From Leptidea sinapis (lineage: Eukaryota; Arthropoda; Insecta; Lepidoptera; Pieridae), in assembly GCF_905404315.1 (NCBI RefSeq), contig NC_066286.1:3727501-3791500 (forward strand): a stretch of 64,000 nt of DNA, given 5' to 3'. The position numbers and the translations under genes were made by a program. The notes beneath the pieces were generated by a model that saw nothing but the letters and a program-made list of their open reading frames with translations, was not told where the DNA came from and made no database searches. Positions 33,840 through 45,399 of this stretch are shown in pieces. Position 1 is the stretch's first letter; every line of letters starts with the position of its first letter.

Positions 33840-34555
33840 CGGATAATGTTTCAGCCGTGTTTTATTTAATATCACCATTGTTCCACCATGTTGTAACTGT
33901 TAGTTAGTAATACAAATAATACAGTCAATCACATTTCATTACATAATATGAGAATTGATACAATGAGCGGGCGCGGGTTATTTAATTAATATGGAAAAAC
34001 AATATTTGCGAGATGTTTTTATAATTATAATGTTATCATAATACACTTATGTCATTAATTGAGAAACAGTTATGTGACATTGAAAAGCCTGATTGATGTA
34101 TTAATTAATATGAACGTGAATCTATATCACGTGTTAATTTGTATATATTATAATATATAAAGAGTTCGTTTGCTCTTGAGAATTTGATAACGAGGTCACT
34201 AAGGATTTAACGAAGTATATAAACACAACAATAATGATAATATAAAATAACACATTGATTACACAGATATAATTAGTATAAATATTTATGATCCGTTCCG
34301 TTGGAGCGTTTTTACCATTGATTATTTTATGTTTATTTTATTTTATTTTCATAGGGTGGCTAACAGCCGTCAATACAAAAACATATATCTACATGTTTAT
34401 ATATAGGCCAATTAAAAGCCTCCACAAATAGGTATTAAATGTAAATAAATAGTATTTTTTTTACGTTTTTACAAATGCTTAAACTAATTAAAGGCATTAC
34501 TATGTACTAGTTAACTACGCTTTTTTGCAATTTAAATTGACTTAAAGTATACATA
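33840..34555. other. AT-rich stretch, no gene recognised
   Basis: No ORF or repeat identified. Confidence 0.4.
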
Positions 34556-34559
34556 TATT

Positions 34560-34990
34560 ATGTTGTCGTTGTATTACTTTTCTGTGACTTGCAAATAATC
34601 TTGTATAATATGTTTCTTAACACTACCTAAACTGGAACAAAAAAGATCTATTTCGGATGATTTTAGTTTGTTAAAATTATACGAAGTACGTGGTATAAAG
34701 GCGTGTGATCTATAGTTTGTGCGCATGAGTGGAATATGGAGGAGATTCTTTTTTCTAGAATGTTGGTACGGTATATTGAGGTTTATTTTAGATAACAAGG
34801 TTGGACTGTCAATCTTACCCTGAGCAATTTTCATAATAGTCGTAATATCAGCCATGGATCTACGGAGTGTTAATGGTAGGAGATGAAATCGAGTACACCG
34901 AGTCTTGTAATCTGTTTTGGGAATTCTGAACTTATAATTTAAAAATCTCGTAAATTTTTTCTGTATTTGTTCAATTTTATCTTTTTTATT
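34560..34990 (-). mobile_element. LINE-G ORF2 C-terminal remnant
   Basis: The minus strand is open for about 140 codons: IEQIQKKFTRFLNYKFRIPK, TRCTRFHLLPLTLRRSMADI, MKIAQGKIDSPTLLSKINLN and SRKKNLLHIPLMRTNYRSHA, ending SVKKHIIQDYLQVTEK. The pattern (L..RR...D.......G.ID.P.LL....), a frequent end of jockey/CR1-group ORF2 proteins, supports a LINE. The catalytic region is absent. It is unusually open for a fragment, so the insertion may be fairly recent. Confidence 0.65.
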
Positions 34991-35039
34991 AATGTAATGA
35001 TATCGTTAATATTTGTATAACAAATAATTGCGAGTTGAG

Positions 35040-35085
35040 ACTGCCCATTACAATGCATTTCCCCTCAGAATTGTTGCAACACTCG
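35040..35085 (+). repeat. Dispersed repeat E scrap
   Basis: CTGCCCATTACAATGCATTT and CCCCTCAGAATTGTTG. Confidence 0.45.
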
Positions 35086-35194
35086 ATAGATGTCAATCGT
35101 CCTGTTGATTGACATATGACACTGGTTGGTGGCCTAAGCACGTAGAACGGCACTGGTCTCTTATCCAAGATAATTCAGTTCGAGTTGTTCCTAC

Positions 35195-35265
35195 GCTACA
35201 ATGTACGCACACTAAAGTATTAAACCTGGCCTGTTTTTGTCGGTTGTCTAACAGCAAGAGAATCA
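35195..35265 (-). repeat. Repeat F scrap
   Basis: CGCACACTAAAGTATTAAAC and CTGGCCTGTTTTTGTCGG match the reverse of family F. Confidence 0.55.
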
Positions 35266-35269
35266 AAAT

Positions 35270-37325
35270 ACTTAATCACGACATCGTGTCCTACAAAAAA
35301 TATCAATATGTCGTTTGACCGCGTAACATTTCTCATACAGTTCAAATAACAATTCAATTCAACAAAAGAACTAGACGTAGTAATGAATGTAAAGATACAT
35401 CGAGTTGATAGCGAAAGTATTGTGTAAGCTTTTGTAAGCGATACGATCGCAATGATCAAATACTCACAATTATCGTCCACTCGCTAATACTTCAAGCTGT
35501 GTTGCCATCGCTGTTAGATGTTCGATTAAGTTTCAATTGTTTTATATTTCATTCTTAAAGTAACAAATATAAAGTCTCACTTCAAATTCTTTCGATTAAA
35601 TGTTTCTGTCAACTTTAAGTCAAAGAAAAATCCAAATTTCTATATTTGATATTAATGTAGATATACAAAATTACTTATAATCTACTTATTAAAGCAATTA
35701 ACAATTAAGCCTTATATATGTAGGTATCAGAAAAACTTATTTGTACAACCCTATCTACGTGTTGAGGGATAAAACTTTATTATGCTTAAAAAACTAATAC
35801 ATGTGGTTTGTGGGGGAAAATCCAGGAAACTAGGAAAACCTGGCTATTTGCTATCACTTAACCTAACTTAAGACTAATGACTAGAACTTAAAACTAACTT
35901 AAAACTAAGGTAAATAAATACATAGATATGTATACATAGATATATAATATATAAATATAAGAGGGGTGTGGGGTGAGGGGGGGGATCTTGGAAAAAGAAA
36001 GGAGGGTCAACCTTTAGTCATCCCGCCGCCTGTTCTCTCGTTGCGACTAAAGTGAAAACCCAATTATAATGTGTAAACTCAATCTGTCTTATTGAACGCA
36101 ATGTTAAGTTACTCCAAGTTTTAATCTGGAACACGCAATATATAATTAACGTGAGAAAAGCACGGATTTTCTAAATCTAAGCAACAAATTGTCATTGTTA
36201 GACCTTGTGACTTATTTATTAGTTATAGCAACTACAGATCGGATTGGAAATTGGAAACATTTGAATGGTATTGGCGAATCTGATGGAATCATTGAGATCC
36301 GTGCTAGAAGTACAACTTCACCTTGAAATTTTCTACTCAAATAGTGGCCTCAAAAAATGTATCCATTATATTTTTATGAGTGGTGAGTTATTTCACAATT
36401 TCGGAGTATTCAAATTTTTAAGCAAAATTATAGGTGAACCAATCTTAAGTATGGGGTGGCATTCCAGGTTAATCCAGTGAATTTAAAAACTCAACAGGAT
36501 AGTTGACAACTTCATCTGGATCAACGCAATCTGGCAATGATTGTTGTATTATAAAATCTCGCTCATGTGCCCATGTATGGTTAGTTTATCTATGTCGAAA
36601 ATCTGGAAAGATACTTATTATTAACTTATCTTTTCAAAACCTTAATAACATCTTAATGTAAAGTTTCAATTAGTACCAATGTGATTTATTTCAACACAAT
36701 AATATTTTTCTGAACCTGATCGCAGCTCGTACTATCGGAACATGCTGAAATTAAAATTGAATGTTTTTGAATACTCGACAATGCGATCGCAGCGCTTTCT
36801 GCCGAATCCAATCTGCAACATCCAAGAAAAACAATTTAGAAACAAAAAATAACTCATATATGCTCAGATCTGCCTTATCCTTGAATAAAATTTGTATGAA
36901 TAATAAGAATTTTTACCTTTTTTTGCATCACTGCCACTACCATCCGTAAAACACTGGTAAACGAATTCTTTAACACTTATAAAATAATAATTCCTTAACC
37001 TTGTTAAGAAGCTCGTTTGCCATTATTTGAATTAGCTTTTTTTACCGCTCATTATATAGCTTTTGTATTTATTTATTTTTTGCAATTTTTTCCCCCTGTA
37101 TTCCTTATTACTTATCTTTCTCCCAGTTGACTGTTTTTTTTTCTTTTTCATCTGTAAATTCTATCCGTGGAAACTTGTAATTAGCTTATATTCTTCTTCT
37201 GTATTTACTGACTAATTTATTTAAATTAAGCTGTAAGTTTTCTTTTAGAAACAAAATAAATCTTGCTTTTAAAATTCATTGGAAAACGCAAAATAATTTT
37301 ATCTAAATTTTAGCCGTTTAGGTTG
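35270..37325. other. Long AT-rich stretch, no gene recognised
   Basis: Contains a G-rich run (35963-35984) followed by a short GC-richer piece (35995-36050). A 71-codon ORF at 36265-36480 shows no motif. Confidence 0.4.
35963..35984 (+). other. G-rich run, possible G-quadruplex
   Basis: GGGGTGTGGGGTGAGGGG continues with four more G: four G-runs with 1-3 base loops on the plus strand, rare in this AT-rich window. Confidence 0.5.
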
Positions 37326-37329
37326 AGTT

Positions 37330-37640
37330 TACTAACATATAAAAAACAAAAGTGGATTGTGTTATATTTTATAATAAACTCCCAAATGAAATTAAAATAT
37401 TACCTATTAAAAAATTTAAATGTATCGTAAAAAATAAATTAACATCCCTACATCCCAGGCCTATTATAATGTGAAAGATTATTTGAATGATAAAGATAGT
37501 TGGAATTAATGTTCTAAATTTTGTTAATGAATGTTGTTATACTCATTTGAATGCTATTGTAACTTTTGTACGTCATCCTGACTTGCACTAAATAACTAAT
37601 AAAGTTTTACAGTGAATAAAGATTTTTTTGACTTTGACTT
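37330..37640 (+). mobile_element. LINE-L C-terminus and 3' end
   Basis: FYNKLPNEIKILPIKKFKCI then VKNKLTSLHPRPIIM and stop; the IYNKLP......F...+K..L pattern closes many LINE ORF2 proteins. The 3' end carries AATAAAGATTTTTTTGACTT. Confidence 0.65.
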
Positions 37641-37649
37641 AGACTATAC

Positions 37650-37890
37650 ATGGACAGAAGAGTCGTAATATACGGACTGAATTGTGAATGTAAGCCATTC
37701 TCGAATTAACTGGAACATACAAAAAATTCATCCAAATTGGTCAACCCGTTTATGAGGTAGGTAGTTCAAGTGTGAACCTAAACCATTCTCGAATCCACCT
37801 GAAGACACACAGAACATTTCACTTAAATCGGTTCAGCCCTTTAGGAGGTGTTCAGTGACAAACACACGCACAGTAGAAATATTGTATATA
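37650..37890 (+). repeat. Dispersed noncoding repeat R
   Basis: ACCATTCTCGAATCCACCTG, TTAAATCGGTTCAGCCCTTT, GGAGGTGTTCAGTGACAAAC and ACACACGCACAGTAGAAATA resemble the end of a common lepidopteran element; a partial internal repeat (ACCATTCTCGAAT) occurs twice. Confidence 0.45.
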
Positions 37891-37894
37891 AAGA

Positions 37895-39315
37895 TTACTA
37901 AATATATGTAATTAGTTTTATTACTATATTCAATCTATTTAAAATAAAATCCGGAAAATCTAGAATGCCGGGTAAAAAGTGGACTAGAGACTAAAAGTCC
38001 GGAGATGTCCGGATTAATCCGGATGGATGATAACATTATATAAGGCTCACATCACAGAACTGCCTTCAAGAACCGATCGCAAGAACACTATTCAAAAAAA
38101 CTTTCGAGTAATTTGTAGAAGCCGTTTTATTTCTGACCAATACTTGGTCTCACTCTATAATTACTAAAGTTAACCCTGAAAAGTTCACGGCAAAGGGAGG
38201 GGAAGTAATTACCCAAGGACACGAGGTATGAGAAAAGTTAGTTGTCTCATGGAATGGGGCATCAGAAGACCATTTAGACCCTTTTAAATTATGTAAAATC
38301 GGGACGGTGATTTTGAGTCATTTATTTTCAAAATGAGTTTTTCTAATGTTTTAACGGAATTGCTTTTTTGCATGAATAATGAAGAAAAATCCAATAGTTT
38401 TTGAATTTTTCAATTTTGTCAATGTGACACTGATAGTGATGGCCCAAACTATAGCACAGTTTTTTACTAAACTTATTAGAGAATACCAAGCAAGAATATA
38501 TTTTGAAAAATTTAAAAATATATATTTCATTAACATAATAGTACAAATATAGAAGTGGACGTGACTAAGTAAGGAACACTTGTGACAGAAGGCCACGCTC
38601 TTCCATACCAATAAATATAAATAGTAATTAGATGTTATTCTAAAAAAAATCAATTTGGCAAAATAAACGCAAAAATTTTATAAGATCTCTTGATGATAAT
38701 GTTATTGAGGGCAATAAATGATTATTTAGTTTCTAAGATAACAAATAACACCAGAATCTGGCGAGTTTCTTCTAGATTTAAATGATCAATTTAATAACTG
38801 TTTTTTTGTGAATTTATGGGTTTGCATTTTTGTGAGTTGTCTTGTGATCGCGCTGAGTTCAGTATTCTTAATATTGTATTTATATATTATTGACAACGTT
38901 ATTACTCCACCAATCCCAGAGTTCAGAAATTAAATCAATCAATCGCATATATAAACCCGCATCTTCATGAGTGCTTTTGCGGAATTCAGTGCCGGAGTTG
39001 AGTAAGATTTTTCTGACAAACAAATTATTTATCTTTTGTTTGAACTATACAATAGAACTATTATGTAAATACAATTCTTATTTACATAATTATCATGTAA
39101 CTTATTTGTATTGCGTGATTTTAAAACGGAATTGAAATGTTCGGAAAGTCCGTTGCCCGTATGTCTGCTTGTTAAGGAACGCGACGGTTAGCGGGTTCGA
39201 TAGCCGTTGGGAACATTTCATGGTTCTCCAGGACTGGGTCATCTTCGGTGCGATGTTTAATAAGTTAATTACGACACCGTAATGAACCACCGTTCTCACA
39301 TTAACGTAGGAAAAA
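37895..39315. other. AT-rich stretch, no gene recognised
   Basis: TCCGG words recur at 37950-38025. A B-box-like word lies near 39195 without a matching A box. Confidence 0.4.
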
Positions 39316-39319
39316 AACA

Positions 39320-39520
39320 GCTCTGGATTTATTTATCCAAACGATTTGATGAGTTTTCCTTAGTGTTAATTCGCCAATATTTGTCTTTAAACAATTTGAC
39401 ACGTGTTTCGCCTCTACACGACGCATCCTCAGGACGTGTTGACTCGCAAAAATCTCGAGTCTCGTGCCAGAATTAACACTAAGGAAAACTCAAATCATTT
39501 GGATAATTATGGATTTCCGT
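39320..39520. mobile_element. Foldback MITE
   Basis: The arm 39337-39371 (CCAAACGATTTGATGAGTTT onward) pairs with 39471-39502 with few mismatches, and pairing extends imperfectly outward. The loop contains GACACGTGTTTCGCCTCTAC and CGACGCATCCTCAGGACGTG, words I associate with a widespread arthropod repeat. No ORF. Confidence 0.75.
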
Positions 39521-39524
39521 AAAG

Positions 39525-39885
39525 TTACTTCAATAAATTTTCTGTATTTATATTGGTGTGAAAGGCCACCGACCTAACAACACATAGAATACGCTTAATG
39601 AAGGGCAACGCTATCCGATACCATCTTAGGAAATTAGATCTTATAATATTAATTAATTATTGAAGAACATAAGCGACTTTTTAAGAAACTCTTTTAAACA
39701 TAATATTAGCACTAGGAACCAACTTAAACTTGTAATGCCTACTACTCGAATAAGTTGAGTTGATCCCAGAAAATGAATAAAACAAAATATATGTTACGAA
39801 ATTAAAGATTACTATAACATAAATGACTTCCAATGAATCACACATTGGGAATGGAGCGACCGGGTTCACGCTATTTAAATAATAA
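39525..39885. other. No gene recognised
   Basis: AT-rich, no motif. Confidence 0.35.
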
Positions 39886-39995
39886 CTTTTATTTAAACAA
39901 TTTTTTGTAAAAAAAAGAAGCTCGTTTAGTTTCTTGCGCCAATTTTTCTCAGGCCTGATGCATTAATATTTTAATGGGTTTTTGACAGTCAATTA
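39885..39995 (+). mobile_element. LINE-C 3' untranslated fragment, plus orientation
   Basis: AGTTTCTTGCGCCAATTTTT, CTCAGGCCTGATGCATTAAT and AATGGGTTTTTGACA match the reverse complement of the 3' region seen at 10440-10560. It is the only plus-strand copy of this family noted. Confidence 0.5.
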
Positions 39996-40040
39996 AAGAT
40001 CGTTTTTTTAATTAATTATTTGAATTGGCAATCGCTCGGA

Positions 40041-40206
40041 CTTAGATAATTTATACGTCTAGATAGGGCCTCTTGTTGTTTGACAACGGTTATAACAGGC
40101 CACGTTTATTACTACGTGTGCACGACAGCTTCTTCTTGCGTGTTCGTGTGCGTGCGTTGCTACAAATAGAGGCTATCAGTTCGCTGCTATGTTTAAATTA
40201 TCTAAG
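40041..40206 (+). mobile_element. Repeat F, complete MITE copy with terminal inverted repeats
   Basis: CTTAGATAATTT at 40041-40052 is the exact reverse complement of AAATTATCTAAG at 40195-40206. It is 166 bp with no ORF. It abuts the LINE-A fragment to its right. This copy defines the ends of the family scattered over the window. Confidence 0.7.
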
Positions 40207-40594
40207 CGCTTGGGATTTTGAGACCCAGTAATCCGATACTAGGCGAGTCATTAAGGGAAGTGTTGTCAAAAAGTAAATGAGATTTTTTGAACCTTGGATC
40301 TTTTGGAGGTTAAATTGGACAAGTTTTTTTTTACCCGATTCTTTCAGATAAAAATGTTTTTCGGTACCTGTCCGCGATTTACCTAGGCAGACCTGCATGG
40401 CCAGATTGCACGGCATTTCCAGTACTGTCATCTGCATAGCAATGGATGTTATAGAGATGCAGAAGGAGCAGTGTAGGAGACAGCACACAACCTTGGGGAG
40501 CACCTGCGTTCACGGGTCTAGAGTCTGAACACAAACCGTTACCAACATCCTGCAGGATGCAGGCGGCAGAAGCTAAAACCTTATAGGGTTCCAA
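40207..40594 (-). mobile_element. LINE-A reverse-transcriptase core fragment
   Basis: The minus strand reads GLCSDSRPVNAGAPQGCVLS, NIHCYADDSTGNAVQSGHAG and, after a frameshift, KKLVQFNLQKIQ. These are the GxPQGxxLSP and YADD catalytic motifs of a non-LTR reverse transcriptase. It is the only LINE-A piece in the window with the YADD box. Deletions and frameshifts make it inactive. Confidence 0.75.
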
Positions 40595-40599
40595 TTATT

Positions 40600-40925
40600 A
40601 ACGAACAAACATAAAAATTAAAAAATAAAACTTGCCTTAATTCGCTCTATTTTCCTTGAGAACTTGTGGTCTTTATGACCTCTTCAAAAGTCTAACAATA
40701 ACACAAATTATTTTTTAATGCTGAAATTTAACCTTAACGTTAATAGTGTTATATCAAATCCAATACTCATAAATATTATAATAAATCCAAGATAGTCGTT
40801 TTGCTAATTTATACATAGAGGTACGCTAACATTGATTTTAATTGGCAAAGAACACCCGTATTACACTAAGTAATGTTTTATGGTTTTACTTGTCATTATG
40901 ATATGAGAATAAAATAAATAAAAGT
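40600..40925. other. No gene recognised
   Basis: AT-rich, no motif. Confidence 0.35.
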
Positions 40926-40929
40926 AAAT

Positions 40930-41235
40930 ATTCGAATTCAAATATTTCTGTTCAAAATAGGATTTAAAGTCACTTATTAAATGTCAAAAACAGTATACCC
41001 CAGACCTGAGAAGAACGAGCGCAAGAAACTCAGCGGGCTTTTTTTTATTTCGTTACAATATTTTATATAATATGATACAAAAAATATTATTAAGTAGCCT
41101 GAGGGAGTTCGATCCATTGTCAGTGTTTGGTATCCATTATATATAAGAAAGCTATTTATGTTATAGTAACGTTTACCACACAATCGTTTTTAACAATCTT
41201 TTGAATTTCGTAACACATTTGTTTTGTACATTTTC
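40930..41235 (-). mobile_element. LINE-C 3' fragment
   Basis: The same 3' region and terminal coding words (LCGK.YYNIN) as the other LINE-C copies, up to the palindrome at 41236. Confidence 0.7.
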
Positions 41236-41287
41236 TGTGATGTGTGGTAAACGTGATACCTCGGTATCACGTTTACCACACATCACA
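41236..41287. repeat. Perfect palindrome, 25-bp arms, in the LINE-C context
   Basis: 41236-41260 is the exact reverse complement of 41263-41287, loop TC. Other LINE-C copies read straight through (TTTTCTGGGATCTTG). The arm word CGTTTACCACACA also occurs in LINE-C itself at 41171-41183. Confidence 0.9.
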
Positions 41288-42145
41288 TCTTGCCATAAAT
41301 ACTGAAAGAAAGAAAAACATTTCTATTGCAAATACCATTAATTACTTTTACAGTGTGGTAGTTTAAAAAAAATAAAAATTATCATGGCGTTTAGGGCAAT
41401 CCGTACTCTGACCATAAATCATTATCCAGCGGATTAAGATCGGGACTAGATGACGACCAGTCTTCAGCTCTGATGAAGTCCAAAACGTTCGTTTCCAACC
41501 AAGACTGCGTAGAGCGAGCTTTATGACCCGGCGCAGAGTTTTGCTCGAAGGACAATTCTTGGTTATTGAACATGGTGTTGTTAAGGGGCTTCACTAGCTT
41601 CTCAAGTTTGGTATCTTGATACACTTGTGCCGATTTTTTGATACCGTTTTCAATAAAGTATGGCTCAGTCACTCCTTCATAGCTAATACCCCATTAAACC
41701 ATTACTGAAGTCGGATAGTGCCCACGTTGCACTCTGTCGACTAATTGAGAACGTAAACGAAATTTTTCGGTGATCTCCCTTTGCGTACCGCTTCAGTAGT
41801 TGTTTCGATGTTATCACCCTATTTTTTTAAATTATCAGTTAAGAAATGACCAGTACGTATCTTATAGGCTGCAAGTCCTAAGTCATCTTTTAAAATGCGC
41901 GACATGGTTCTAGGTGCTATCTTCATCTCCCAAGATAAAATCTTTTGCTTTCGGACAGGATTTCTTCGAATTCTTTCCCTTACTAATTTATTCACCCTTT
42001 TCGTACGAGCACTACGTGGACGGCCAGATATTTTTCTGTCACAAACAGAGGAGATCTCATTGTATCTATTAATAGCCTGGTACACAAACATTTTGCTAAT
42101 ATCAAGCGTATGGAGAGTTTTAATTTATTTGGTAAACGTCTTGAA
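41288..42145 (-). mobile_element. DD37D (maT-like) Tc1/mariner element, 5'-truncated
   Basis: Minus-strand transposase pieces: MFVYQAINRYNEISSVCD, SGRPRSARTKRVNKLVRERI, MKIAPRTMSRILKDDLGLAA and the catalytic end NSAPGHKARSTQSWLETNVL, DFIRAEDWSSSSPDLNPLDN. The second catalytic Asp, present as D in the 24880 copy, is N here, and 37 residues separate it from the D of NPLD. The 3' end aligns with that of the 24880 copy through CAGTATTTATGGCAAGA. The 5' terminus is lost where repeat I begins. Frameshifted near 41680-41820. Confidence 0.8.
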
Positions 42146-42164
42146 GCTACCTCAGTTCGTAAAG

Positions 42165-42330
42165 GGGCCTTGACATGGGGAGAAGAACTGATAAGAAACT
42201 CCCAGCCCGTCTTTTAAATCATATAACAAGTTAGCGTACTTAATTTAATATCATATAATTTTGTTGGCCTGCGCAGAACCAGACAAGAATCATGCATAAT
42301 TATCCTATATATTATAATCTACTATATTAT
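42165..42330 (-). repeat. Dispersed repeat I, copy 3
   Basis: Same family as 20235-20350 and 32745-32930. Confidence 0.7.
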
Positions 42331-42334
42331 TGTA

Positions 42335-42925
42335 AGCCTTCTTTGTCAATGAAGCTTCAATATCTTTATTGAATTTTTGCTCAGTGAGTCCTAGTATTTA
42401 TACTGTCTGGTATTTTATTGTACAATTGAATGCCAAGACATAAAAGCCCTTAACTCTAGTTAACTTATTACAAGTCTTACATATCAAATACAGGAAATAT
42501 TCAAATACTAATTCCATCATATTAGCCAATTACCTCTACATCATTTGTAGTGGTAGACTTTATTATATGATCAATGACATACAAACGGAACATACTACTA
42601 GATCTAATATAGATGGTGTTATGATACACTAACGATTGATTTTAATATTAATAGGCAGGTATCAGATTCCGTATTACAACATCGGGCGATCCTCAATGAT
42701 ACAGGTTACAATCTGTGCTGCATACAATCTCTATGTCAATTTTAATCTTTTTTATTTCATAGATAACTAATTTAGTAACGAGTTATAGTTGCTCACATAG
42801 TTATTGTCTCACATTATGTTTTGTTTCTCGTGGGATTGAGGTTTTATTATTATTAGGGGTTAAAGTATGAAATTGCCGATTTGTACTGAAAAATTTAAAT
42901 TTTTCATTTTTATTGTACATATTTA
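42335..42925. other. AT-rich stretch, no gene recognised
   Basis: No ORF or repeat identified. Confidence 0.4.
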
Positions 42926-42929
42926 TTTA

Positions 42930-43435
42930 ATCAAAGTAATTACCACGATTATCTATACATTACTGCCATCTAATAGGAAGGTTTTTTAGGCCTTTGCAAT
43001 AGAACTGTGCTGATCTAGATTCGACGAACTGTGTGAAAGCATTTTGTACTGCCTCCTGAAAAGAAAATATTTTATTACGTTGGAAATTGCCTCAATCACG
43101 AAAAGATCTGGCGAATACGGATGTGTGAGATCTCGCGTTATCATGGAGCAATAATGGTGAAGATCGATTCATGAGTCGGGACCGTGTCACTGTTAGTTTT
43201 GCTTCACTGTTCGGTATCGGCACAGTAGACATCTGCCGTTATTGCTTGACCAGATCGGAGAAAGCTATAATGAATAACACCATGGTGAGACCACCAAACA
43301 GTTAACATTACCTTTTTATTGGTAAGCTTTGCTTTAGGACACTGTTGCAGCGTATGACCTGGGGTTAGCCATTGCATTTTTCGCTTACGGTTATCGTAAA
43401 GAATCCACTTTTCATCGCAAGTCACAATTCACAAG
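42930..43435 (-). mobile_element. mariner (DD34D type) transposase remnant
   Basis: Minus strand, N to C: MTCDEKWILYDNRKRKMQWL (first catalytic Asp in TCDEKW), KKVMLTVWWSHHGVIHYSFL, then after breaks LLLHDNARSHTSVFARSF (second Asp), and EAVQNAFTQFVESRSAQFYC then KGLKNLPIRWQ. The PDLAP.D block with the third Asp has been deleted. The N-terminal half is missing. Close to the mariner types common in moths (Bmmar1/cecropia-like by recollection). Confidence 0.8.
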
Positions 43436-43439
43436 AACT

Positions 43440-43960
43440 GTTATAATCTATTGATATCTATTACCTCAAACAGTCATAATCTAGTATTCAGTTACACTTT
43501 ATAAGACTACTAACAGGGTAGCTGCTATAAACCCGATGAGTTATTGTTCGTCCTGTAATACACATGCATACACATATAACAGTATCAACAGACACCATAT
43601 TATTAAGACATTGTAAATATACACACACAAACACTCACATACACATACAAAACAAACTCAGCTAAATTTACGTAAGTAAAGTCTGAGCAAAGTCTAATTA
43701 TGCTCTCGTTAACCAAATTAAGATTACATTACCGAGCGTGATAGTTCACTTTCATTCAATATACACAAAAAAACTCCACGTTATTAAAGGCAGATAAACA
43801 TTAGGTTTAAAGTCACATGAGAACACAATCTCTACTAATAAATGGAGAGTCGTTGTTTTCCTTCAATTATATCTACTGCGAAATTATTATTATTACTGAA
43901 ATGATCAGAGTACTTAATGGAACAGGAACCTTTTTTAAGGAATTTATATTTGTTGCCTTA
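43440..43960. other. No gene recognised
   Basis: CA-rich, microsatellite-like stretch near 43555-43660. Confidence 0.4.
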
Positions 43961-43966
43961 TTTTTA

Positions 43967-44435
43967 ACCGACTTAAAAAAGGAGGAGGTTATCAATTCGA
44001 TCGGTATTTTTATTTATGTATGTACACCGATTACTCTGAGATTTATGATCCGATTTACGTAATTATTTTGTTTGATGCGAAATAGAAGCGACTTAGTCCC
44101 ATAAAAATTTAACATAGCTTGGCCCAGCAGATTTCATTTTCTGAACATTTATATGAAAATTTTCGTCTGCCTGGATGACATAATTGTTTTCTGTGTACGG
44201 ATTTTTTGGGAGTTTTCATTCAAGTTGATTATATATTATTATTAACTGACACTAAAACGTAAAAAATTAAAAAATAGTACGGTTAAAAAAACCGACTTCA
44301 AAAACAGAAAAGTGTCAAATAACTAAAATTTAATTTGATACACCTCTTACGCAAACCTTTACCTTTAATATTAATAAAATACTATTATTTGTATGTGCTA
44401 CATATTGATAGCTTTGAAGTCGGTGCCAAGCCCAA
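43967..44435 (+). repeat. Dispersed repeat N (two adjoining parts)
   Basis: Part 1 starts TTTAACCGACTTAAAAAAGG with AGGAGGTTATCAATTCGATC. Part 2 (44283-44435) starts GGTTAAAAAAACCGACTTCA and ends TTTGAAGTCGGTGCCAAGC. Both opening/closing words are typical of one common lepidopteran noncoding repeat; they may be two ends of one insertion. Confidence 0.5.
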
Positions 44436-44439
44436 AAAA

Positions 44440-45025
44440 TGAGGTAGTAGTACATAACTACTTAAAACCCAGTATTTTAAAAATATATAATTGCCTTTTC
44501 ACAAAATTGCTATTGTTTAAATGCACTAACATTGATCAATTATTTCAAATATGTTTTATTAATAATCTAAAACAATATGATTTCTTAAATTGAAAAAATA
44601 TACTATATTAAATACCAAAAAATGGTAGGAACCCCATTCCCATACGGCCTTGTTGTGAGATTAACACAGAACTGGAAATATTTTGAATATCTTGATCGGC
44701 ATTGTATTAATTGTGTATTCATTCCATAATGAGTTCACGTCGATGCAATACATAATTGATATACAACAATGAAACTATTATCATTCAAAAATACGTTCCA
44801 TTCTGTTACCATTTAGAAGCACGTAGAATACGTGGGAGTATGGTAACAACAGTTTTGCTAAAATGATGAAAAATCACTTGTAATTATTGTAATTATTACT
44901 TATAAATCAATTAATATTAAACTTATAAATTAATTAAGTAGCTCTTGACCGACAACTAAATGACTGTTCAAAATGATTCCAAACTAATATTTTATTATTA
45001 TTTACCTCAGATCATTATTTATCCG
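44440..45025. other. AT-rich stretch, no gene recognised
   Basis: No motif. Confidence 0.4.
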
Positions 45026-45029
45026 TTTA

Positions 45030-45245
45030 GTGTGACTGTGACAGCTGTGAACACGTCGAAAAAAATAGCAGCAAACTGTTACTTCTATTTTCAGCAACGC
45101 ACGCACACCAAAACAAAGCGATATACATATCGCGAGTGTAAGACGTAAATTTTCATGGACACTAAAGTAATAGACCTGGGATGTTTTCATAGGTTGCCTA
45201 GTAGGCAAAAGCCTCTGTCTAGATGTATAAATTATCTAAGATATT
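45030..45245 (-). repeat. Repeat F (MITE-like)
   Basis: Ends TCTAGATGTATAAATTATCT followed by AAG; contains ATATCGCGAGTGTAAGACGT and CAACGCACGCACACC in reverse orientation. Confidence 0.7.
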
Positions 45246-45399
45246 TACATTAAAGGTGTTGAAAGGTTCCTTAGGTAATTAAAACTTCAAGGGAGATATC
45301 AAAGTTTACAGAAAAAAATGTATTACAAATAACATTTAAAAAAATACAAATTATTAATTAGATTTCACTCGTTAGCTGTACCATGTTGCCATATAATAT

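Noticed and set aside
36265..36480. 71-codon plus-strand ORF
   Set aside because: No recognisable motif and no exon signals.
39170..39250. tRNA-like B box AGCGGGTTCGATAGCC
   Set aside because: No A box at the right distance and no acceptor pairing; not called as a tRNA or SINE.
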